Shown: one piece after another, positions 5,601-10,674 of the stretch
How the letters are laid out: each line of letters opens with the position of its first letter
How positions within the stretch are numbered: position 1 is the stretch's first letter
DNA from: Oscillospiraceae bacterium
Lineage (GTDB): Bacteria; Bacillota; Clostridia; Oscillospirales; Ruminococcaceae
Length of the DNA: 10,674 nucleotides
Direction: 5' to 3'
Assembly (NCBI GenBank): GCA_900765125.1
Contig: CAAFQL010000291.1
Location: 1 to 10,674 of the forward strand
Position numbers and translations under genes: made by a program
Notes under the pieces: generated by a model
Databases searched by the model: none
What the model saw: the letters and a program-made list of their open reading frames with translations, nothing else
What the model was told of the DNA's origin: nothing

Positions 5601-7458
5601 ATGATATTTCCTTTCCCACTGAATCTCTTATAGTCCTTAACATTGCCTCTTTACTAAGACCGAGCTGTTCAAGCTGAGCCATCATTGATGCCTGCTTTAT
5701 AAATCCCTTTGCAGTTATACGTTTATAGCTGCCATTATATCCGTTTTCCATAAGAAGGCAGCCCAGCTGTTGGGAAATACTTCCCATATCATAAGCTTCC
5801 TCAAAGAAAATTATATTTTTATAGGACATAGCAATATTTATTACCATCTTATCAATTGGAAAGATTCTCGTAAGCTTCAGTACATCGCAGTTTATTCCCT
5901 CTTCTTCTGCAATTTTATGAGCTTTAAAAAGATTATCATATATTCTGCCATATGATATGAGAAGTGTATCTGTTTTCTTTCCTGCAATATGCGTATAGTC
6001 AGAATTCAAAGCTGTCTTGTCAAATTCAGTGTGATCTGTTCCTCTGGGATAACGAACACAAGCAAGTCCGGTATCCTCATACATAGCTCTTTTCATACAA
6101 AGATAAAGCTCGTCATAGCATGAAGGGGAATATATAACAGCACCTGGAACAGTACTTATATAGCTTACATCAAACATACCATGATGGGTTTCACCGTCCT
6201 CACCTACAACACCTGCACGATCAATACCGAGAACTACATGAGCGCCGCTTATTGCAACATCGTGCATGATCTGATCGTAGGCTCTCTGGAGAAATGACGA
6301 GTATACCGCAAATACAGGCATAAGCCCTTGTTTTGAAATGGAAGCTGCAAATGTAACAGCATGCTGTTCTGCAATACCTACATCAAAGTATCTTCTCGGA
6401 AACGCTCTTTCAAAATGATGAAGTCCGGTACCATGCTCCATTGCAGCAGTTATAGCACAGAGAGAAGTGTCTTTTCGAGCTGCCTGCACAAGGAACTTTC
6501 CAAACATATCAGAAAATGTATCTTCACAAGCTGCCTCCGGGTTTCCTGTTTCAACATCAAATTTTGATACACCGTGATATTCTCCCGGTTTATTTTCCGA
6601 TGCTTGATAACCTCTTCCTTTTACCGTATTAACATGAACGAGCACGGGACATCCATAGCTTTTAGCCGCAAGAAGAACCTCGTCAAGTTCCTCTATATTA
6701 TGACCGTCAACAGGTCCTAAATATACGAATCCCAGATCTTCAAATATTGTAGAAAATCCAAGGACTGTTTCTCGAAGTACATCTTTTGAATTCTTTATAA
6801 ACTTCGCCACCGGAACGCCTATTGCACTGCTTGTAAGTCTTTTTTCAACACGTTTTTTTGCTTTTACATAATTTTCAGTCCCACGTATAGAGGAAAGATA
6901 TTTCGCAAGAGAACCTACATTTTTTGAAATGGACATTTCATTATCATTTAGAATAACTATAAGTTTATTATTCTTTGACTTTCCGGCATTGTTAAGCCCC
7001 TCATAGGTAAGTCCGCCTGTCATAGCGCCATCTCCTACAATTGCAATGGTATGATAATTGTTTCCTTTAAGACGATTAGCTTCGGCAATACCTGTAGCTA
7101 CAGAAATAGCTGTACTGCTGTGACCGCTTATAAATGAATCGTGCTCTGATTCAGATGGTTTCGGAAAACCTGATATCCCGTTTTCCTGTCTAAGTGTGTC
7201 AAAGCTGTCGTTTCTTCCGGTCAAGAGTTTATGCGTATAACATTGGTGACCTACGTCCCAGACAAATTTATCTTTTGGTGAATCAAAAATACGGTGCAGC
7301 GAAACAGTAAGTTCCACTACACCAAGATTAGACGCTAAATGTCCTCCTGTTCTTGATACAGTGGAAATAAGTTTCGTTCTTATTTCCCGACAAAGTTTAT
7401 CACACTGCTGTACAGTAAGTTTTTTTACATCTTCCGGAAGATTCAGTATCTCAAGCAT
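5587..7458 (-). CDS. dxs: 1-deoxy-D-xylulose-5-phosphate synthase
   Basis: A cytosolic thiamine-diphosphate enzyme joining pyruvate and glyceraldehyde 3-phosphate to DXP, the entry step of the MEP isoprenoid pathway and a precursor route to thiamine and pyridoxal. In the 623-residue form: TGGHLASNLGVVELT (37-51), WDVGHQCYTHK (67-77), SGHSSTA (111-117), the ThDP motif GDGAMTGG to LNDNEMSIS (142-178), PVDGH (249-253), FDVGIAEQHAV with catalytic E364 (358-368), DRAGVVGEDGETHHG (413-427), and a transketolase C-domain at about 495-620. I place the start at ATG 7456-7458 (MLEILNLPEDVKKL), because it fits the family N-terminus and has GGGGG 8 bases upstream, able to pair with CCUCC through one G-U. 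An in-frame ATG at 7501-7503 would add 15 residues but has no SD at a usable distance. Follows ispA, precedes tlyA. Confidence 0.96.
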   Translation of the reverse strand: MLEILNLPEDVKKLTVQQCDKLCREIRTKLISTVSRTGGHLASNLGVVELTVSLHRIFDSPKDKFVWDVGHQCYTHKLLTGRNDSFDTLRQENGISGFPKPSESEHDSFISGHSSTAISVATGIAEANRLKGNNYHTIAIVGDGAMTGGLTYEGLNNAGKSKNNKLIVILNDNEMSISKNVGSLAKYLSSIRGTENYVKAKKRVEKRLTSSAIGVPVAKFIKNSKDVLRETVLGFSTIFEDLGFVYLGPVDGHNIEELDEVLLAAKSYGCPVLVHVNTVKGRGYQASENKPGEYHGVSKFDVETGNPEAACEDTFSDMFGKFLVQAARKDTSLCAITAAMEHGTGLHHFERAFPRRYFDVGIAEQHAVTFAASISKQGLMPVFAVYSSFLQRAYDQIMHDVAISGAHVVLGIDRAGVVGEDGETHHGMFDVSYISTVPGAVIYSPSCYDELYLCMKRAMYEDTGLACVRYPRGTDHTEFDKTALNSDYTHIAGKKTDTLLISYGRIYDNLFKAHKIAEEEGINCDVLKLTRIFPIDKMVINIAMSYKNIIFFEEAYDMGSISQQLGCLLMENGYNGSYKRITAKGFIKQASMMAQLEQLGLSKEAMLRTIRDSVGKEISYGKA

Positions 7459-7466
7459 ATCTGTAT

Positions 7467-7471
7467 CCCCC
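7467..7471 (-). promoter_or_regulatory. G-rich Shine-Dalgarno-like site that favours the internal dxs start
   Basis: GGGGG lies 8 bases before ATG at 7456-7458. It can pair along the whole CCUCC anti-SD if one G-U pair is allowed. The upstream ATG (7501-7503) has only a distant AAGGGG, about 30 bases away, so the shorter protein is preferred. Confidence 0.5.
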
Positions 7472-7515
7472 GAAAGAGATTTTTTTCCGGTTGTGGTTTT
7501 CATATATCTATTGCT

Positions 7516-7530
7516 GCGGCGCTATGCCGC
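7516..7530 (-). other. Small GC-rich hairpin in the ispA-dxs gap
   Basis: On the minus strand GCGGC, a 5-base loop (ATAGC) and GCCGC form a perfect 5-bp GC-only stem just after the ispA stop and an AGGGGAAA run. It has no U tract, so it is not a standard terminator. It sits in the only gap of more than 20 bases within the packed operon and upstream of the weak dxs SD. It may be a processing, attenuation or mRNA-stability element, or chance. Confidence 0.3.
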
Positions 7531-7537
7531 TTTCCCC

Positions 7538-8431
7538 TTATTTTATTCGCACCAATAAATCGTGCGTCAAATCCTTCAAAAATTCATGTCTCTCAAACTG
7601 TTCTAGTATTCCTATTGCTTCTTCTGTCAGCTGAGCTGCAAGTTTTTCAGCTTCATGAATACCCATAAGAGTTACAAAAGTTGTTTTATTGGATACTTCA
7701 TCACTTCCTACAGGCTTACCGAGAATCTCGGTAGTACTTGTAACATCAAGAATATCATCTATTATCTGGAATGCCAGTCCGACACAGGAACCATACCTGT
7801 CTGCATTTGCAATAGTTTCATCATCTGCTCCTGCAACAACGCATCCCATACAGCAGGCAGCACGAATAAGCGCACCTGTCTTCCCTGCACACATGGCACG
7901 GAGATTTTCTATATTAACATCATCACGCTTTTCATTTTCCATGTCTATTATCTGTCCGCCGATCATACCCTTATAGCCAGAAGTTTCAGATAAAATATCC
8001 ATGAGCTTAACCCTTTTATCAAAGCTCAGACCATCATCCTTTGCTATAACAGAAAAAGCATGAATAGAAAGCGCATCTCCTGCTAAAACAGCAGTTGCTT
8101 CATCAAACTCTTTATGACAGGATTTTCTGCCACGGCGGTAATCATCATCATCCATAGCAGGAAGGTCATCATGAATAAGTGAAAAGGTATGGATCATTTC
8201 AAGGGCAGCAGCAGCCGAGAGAGCAGTTTCAGGCGCACCGCCCATCAAACGACAAAACTCCATGACCAGAACAGGTCGTATACGTTTTCCACCTGCTTCT
8301 AAAGAATAACGCATAGCGTCTACAACCCTCTTCTGACATTTTATACTTTCTTCATAAGGAAGATAGGCTTTCAATGTATTTTCAATGAGCTCTATATCTT
8401 TTTTCATCTGCTCCTTATGTACGTCCTTCAT
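7538..8431 (-). CDS. ispA: Farnesyl diphosphate synthase (short-chain polyprenyl synthase)
   Basis: A 297-residue all-alpha prenyltransferase in the cytosol that condenses IPP with DMAPP and GPP to make farnesyl diphosphate, the precursor for quinone and undecaprenyl-phosphate synthesis. Motifs: EAGGKRIRPVL (45-55); the first Asp-rich motif IHDDLPAMDDDD (86-97), with the two-residue Pro-Ala insertion of bacterial FPP synthases; RRGRKSCHKEFD (99-110); LAGDALS (116-122); GGQIIDM (158-164); KTGALIRAA (184-192); and the second Asp-rich motif FQIIDDILDV (221-230). An aromatic residue (F83) sits five positions before the first motif, as in E. coli IspA (Tyr), which favours a C15 product. ATG (8429-8431) has AAGGAG 8 bases upstream, inside the last codons of xseB, and the genes are 5 bases apart. 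With dxs next, start and middle of isoprenoid synthesis are co-expressed. Confidence 0.95.
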   Translation of the reverse strand: MKDVHKEQMKKDIELIENTLKAYLPYEESIKCQKRVVDAMRYSLEAGGKRIRPVLVMEFCRLMGGAPETALSAAAALEMIHTFSLIHDDLPAMDDDDYRRGRKSCHKEFDEATAVLAGDALSIHAFSVIAKDDGLSFDKRVKLMDILSETSGYKGMIGGQIIDMENEKRDDVNIENLRAMCAGKTGALIRAACCMGCVVAGADDETIANADRYGSCVGLAFQIIDDILDVTSTTEILGKPVGSDEVSNKTTFVTLMGIHEAEKLAAQLTEEAIGILEQFERHEFLKDLTHDLLVRIK

Positions 8432-8436
8432 ATCAT

Positions 8437-8619
8437 CTACTCCTTATCTTCTTTATGTTCCTGTATTTTCAGTTTAGCACTGCTAAGCTGCTTTGCACAT
8501 TCTGACGAAAGCCTCATTCCCTTTTGATAAAGCTCTACAGATTCTTCAAGCGTAAGAGTATTCTCTTCAAGCTTTTTTGTTATCTCAGAAAGTGCATTAA
8601 GATTTTCTTCAAATGTCAT
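8437..8619 (-). CDS. xseB: Exodeoxyribonuclease VII small subunit
   Basis: A 60-residue protein, within the usual range for XseB (about 60-80). The family core is complete: MTFEENLNALSEITKKLEE, then LTLEESVELYQKGMRL (22-37), then a second helix (SSECAKQLSSAKLKIQ, 38-53) and a charged tail. It forms a helical hairpin; several copies bind along each XseA large subunit to make the active nuclease, which degrades single-stranded DNA to oligonucleotides. ATG (8617-8619) lies inside the last codons of xseA, overlapping by 11 bases, with an AAAGGA site about 9 bases upstream. This coupling fits the excess of small over large subunits in the complex. Its final codons, AAG GAG before TAG, double as the SD of ispA. 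Confidence 0.95.
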   Translation of the reverse strand: MTFEENLNALSEITKKLEENTLTLEESVELYQKGMRLSSECAKQLSSAKLKIQEHKEDKE

Positions 8620-9817
8620 CTATATCATCCTTTCTGCCAAGTACCTTTACATGAAGCTGTCCACTGGCAAGCTTTAAATCCAGCTCATCTCCTGATACTG
8701 CTTCTTCTGCACTTCGCAATATGGTATTATTTTTATAAACAAGAGAATATCCTCTTTGCAGTATCTTTAAAGGACTAAGTGCATCAAGATGCACAAGCTC
8801 TTTTTGAAGTGAATTTTCACATTGATGTAGTTTAACTTTCATAAGGTCTGCAAGTTTTTTTGACAGTGAATCAAGTTCACTGTGCGCCATAATATGCTTA
8901 TTTTCAGGTGACAAAGAGCGCAGATGTTCCGTCAGACGCTGCAAGCACATTTCACGCTGTTGGTTATTATTTAAAAATGCCTTCTCAAGGATGCCCATTT
9001 CTCTCTGAAGTCTGTCCTTCAACTCATCTATAGATGGAACTGCAAGCTCTGCTGCTGCTGACGGCGTCGGTGCTCTGAGATCTGCTGCACCGTCAGTAAG
9101 AGATACATCTGTTTCATGTCCAACAGCAGATATTATAGGAACAGAAGAGTTATATACTGCCATAACAACACGCTCTGTATTAAATGCGCTAAGATCTTCC
9201 GCAGAACCTCCGCCTCGTCCTACAATAAGGACATCGCAGCCGTATTTTTCCGCCTGTTCAATAGATCTTACTATAGATTCCGGAGCTGCTTCACCCTGCA
9301 CCTGTGCAGGAAAAACATGAAGCTCACATAATGGATAACGTCTTGATATAACATTTATCACATCCTGTAGTGCAGCACCTGTTCCAGAGGTAACAACTCC
9401 GACCTTACCAGGATGTTTTGGTATCGGACGCTTTGCAGCAGGGTCAAATACACCCATTTCTGAAAGTTTTTGTTTAAGCTTTTCAAGTGCAAGCTGCTGC
9501 TGACCTACACCATCCTCCTGCATATCGGTAACATAAAGCTGAAAGCTTCCGTCACGTTCATAAAGAGATGCTGATGCAGCAGCTATAATATGCATACCAT
9601 CTTTCGGTCTGAATCTTATTCTATCCGCATATGATCGAAACATTACAGCTTTTACTGCACATTCTGAATCCTTTAAAGTAAAATAACAATGTCCTGTTCT
9701 TGTATGACAAGTAAAATTTGATATTTCTCCACGAACAAGGATGCTCTGCACAGCCATATCCTCTTTAATACGAAATGCAACATATCTGTTAAGCTGTGAA
9801 ATTGTCAGTATACCCAA
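8609..9817 (-). CDS. xseA: Exodeoxyribonuclease VII large subunit
   Basis: A 402-residue catalytic subunit of exonuclease VII, which digests single-stranded DNA from both ends in mismatch repair and damage processing. The N-terminal OB-fold (about 1-100) starts LTISQLNRYVAFRIKED and has LVRGEISNF (27-35), HCYFTLKD (43-50) and FRPKDGM (69-75). The nuclease domain has VGVVTSGTGAALQD (139-152), VLIVGRGGGSAEDL (196-209), AVGHETDV (231-238) and ADLRAPTPSAAAEL (245-258). The C-terminal part, about 263-370, is charged and helical, fitting the long coiled-coil arm, followed by a short beta tail (LKILQRGYSLV onward). Start is TTG (9815-9817), with GGAGG 8 bases upstream. It lies inside the end of the Kae1-like gene, a 29-base overlap. 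The MGILTISQLN N-terminus fits the family, so a later ATG (M21) is unlikely. It overlaps xseB at its 3' end. Confidence 0.96.
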   Translation of the reverse strand: MGILTISQLNRYVAFRIKEDMAVQSILVRGEISNFTCHTRTGHCYFTLKDSECAVKAVMFRSYADRIRFRPKDGMHIIAAASASLYERDGSFQLYVTDMQEDGVGQQQLALEKLKQKLSEMGVFDPAAKRPIPKHPGKVGVVTSGTGAALQDVINVISRRYPLCELHVFPAQVQGEAAPESIVRSIEQAEKYGCDVLIVGRGGGSAEDLSAFNTERVVMAVYNSSVPIISAVGHETDVSLTDGAADLRAPTPSAAAELAVPSIDELKDRLQREMGILEKAFLNNNQQREMCLQRLTEHLRSLSPENKHIMAHSELDSLSKKLADLMKVKLHQCENSLQKELVHLDALSPLKILQRGYSLVYKNNTILRSAEEAVSGDELDLKLASGQLHVKVLGRKDDIDDI

Positions 9818-10674
9818 GCTGCATTCCTCCGTTCATAATAGCTGCATAAACTGCTGTACCTGCTGCATTATCACATGAAAATTCCGGTTCTGCAAAAAAT
9901 GCTCCAAACTCTGTTTCAAGAGATTTCCTTATAAGTTTGTTTGACATTACTCCGCCTGCATATATTATAGGAATGTCCCCTTTTCTGCAAAGTGCTTCTC
10001 TTGTCATTGCAGCAATAGTTTTTTCTATAGTTTTAAGACAATACATTGCCGTATCAGCAGGTGTTGTACCATCGGAAATAAGTTTTTTGCATTGATTTTC
10101 AAGCCCTGAAAGACAACAGTTTACGTCCTTTATAACAGGTTTTACTTTCCATTTGCGGTCACTTTTTACAGCAAGCTTTTCAAGTTCTTTGCCGCACGGA
10201 AATTTAAGACCAAGCATAAGTCCAACTCTGTCAACAGCCTGTCCTGCCTTTAAATCAAGCGATGTTCCAATCTCTGTTATTTTGATAAGTCCATCACTGC
10301 AAGGCTCACAATACAAACAATCAGTAGTTCCTCCGCTTACATGAAATGCGATAAATGTTTTTTCTATTAGCGAAAGTTTTTTGGCAGAATAAAGCGCAGC
10401 CATAATATGACCTATCTGATGGGATGTTTCATATATTTTACCCCCTGTAATAGCCGCTATTCCTTTAGCCATTGTTTGCCCGCACAGAAAGCATGGCATA
10501 TATGAACCATCTATACTTCTTGGTCTGACAGATACACCTATTGCAGAAAGATCTGAGAGCTTTTTCGGCAATAGTTTTTCCATTATTTCAGGCAGCTGCT
10601 TTGTATGGTGAAAAACAGCATCGCTTTGTCTTAGTCCTGCTTCTCCATTCTTTACAGGAAGAAGCTTTTTTTCC
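9789..10674 (-). CDS. Kae1-like/TsaD paralogue, ASKHA fold, N-terminus beyond right edge
   Basis: The reading frame stays open from its stop to the right edge (294 residues visible, starting EKKLLPVKNGEAGLRQ), so the ATG at 10581-10583 is internal. I expect about 25 more N-terminal residues outside the window. The fold is that of TsaD/Kae1, the ATPase of tRNA t6A synthesis: HQIGH (visible 85-89) keeps the two metal-binding histidines; FHVSGGTTD (110-118), TSLDLKAGQAVDRVG (137-151), YAGGVMSNKLIRKSL (238-252) and the metal aspartate in CDNAAGTA (267-274) match. Differences: the segment that reads VTxGPG in TsaD is VSVRPRS here (47-53), and the start has GLRQSDAVFHHTKQLP where TsaD has a different loop. 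It is therefore probably the clostridial Kae1-like paralogue, often called 'O-sialoglycoprotein endopeptidase', with no established function, not tsaD itself. It overlaps xseA by 29 bases. Confidence 0.85.
   Translation of the reverse strand, partial: EKKLLPVKNGEAGLRQSDAVFHHTKQLPEIMEKLLPKKLSDLSAIGVSVRPRSIDGSYMPCFLCGQTMAKGIAAITGGKIYETSHQIGHIMAALYSAKKLSLIEKTFIAFHVSGGTTDCLYCEPCSDGLIKITEIGTSLDLKAGQAVDRVGLMLGLKFPCGKELEKLAVKSDRKWKVKPVIKDVNCCLSGLENQCKKLISDGTTPADTAMYCLKTIEKTIAAMTREALCRKGDIPIIYAGGVMSNKLIRKSLETEFGAFFAEPEFSCDNAAGTAVYAAIMNGGMQLGYTDNFTA
9826..9830 (-). promoter_or_regulatory. Shine-Dalgarno site inside the Kae1-like gene that fixes the TTG start of xseA
   Basis: GGAGG lies 8 bases before TTG at 9815-9817, within the codons for the end of the upstream protein (MNGGMQLGY). 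An ATG directly after it belongs to the upstream gene's frame and ends within 13 codons, so TTG is the only start here that gives XseA. Confidence 0.75.

Noticed and set aside
7655..7993. Plus-strand frames of 95-112 codons inside ispA
   Set aside because: ispA has all prenyltransferase motifs on the other strand. These frames are compositional shadows.
1..10674. CRISPR arrays, insertion sequences, tRNAs, phage or defence genes
   Set aside because: I saw no regularly spaced direct repeats, no transposase motifs, no terminal inverted repeats and no tRNA-like clover-leaf. Gene content is core metabolism and repair.

Overview
The window reads as a chromosomal housekeeping region of a low-GC Gram-positive anaerobe, most likely a clostridial/Ruminococcus-like (Oscillospirales) Firmicute. 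Three things point there: the gene order xseA-xseB-ispA-dxs-tlyA-nadK-argR-recN, which is characteristic of Clostridia; strong AGGAGG-type Shine-Dalgarno (SD) sites; and TTG start codons. Genus-level placement is inference only. Every supported gene lies on the minus strand, so transcription runs from the right edge to the left edge. The plus-strand open frames are shadows.

Right to about 5.6 kb: a TsaD/Kae1-like protein that runs off the right edge, then xseA and xseB (both subunits of exodeoxyribonuclease VII), ispA (farnesyl diphosphate synthase) and dxs (first enzyme of the MEP isoprenoid pathway). From 5.6 to 1.7 kb: tlyA (rRNA 2'-O-methyltransferase), nadK (NAD kinase), argR (arginine repressor) and recN (SMC-like repair ATPase). 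From 1.75 to 0.75 kb: azlC and azlD, the two subunits of a branched-chain amino acid exporter. These eleven genes are packed end to end. They overlap by 4-29 bases or are separated by at most 19 bases, except for the gap of about 80 bases before dxs. They look like one translationally coupled transcription unit. No terminator is visible inside it.

Left end: after azlD comes a 254-base AT-rich stretch with a candidate promoter, a strong SD and a small hydrophobic reading frame of 56 codons that seems to be out of frame with its best start codon. It is followed by a cytidine-deaminase-family gene and by the first 22 codons of what looks like a nitroreductase that leaves the window. This is probably a second transcription unit.

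I see no mobile element, CRISPR array, tRNA/rRNA or defence system. The most unusual points are the possible -1 frame disruption or programmed shift in the small membrane-protein frame, the non-canonical nucleoside-binding motif of the deaminase, the TsaD paralogue with altered N-domain motifs, and the repeated use of TTG starts at coupled junctions. I do not find convincing evidence of a new system here.
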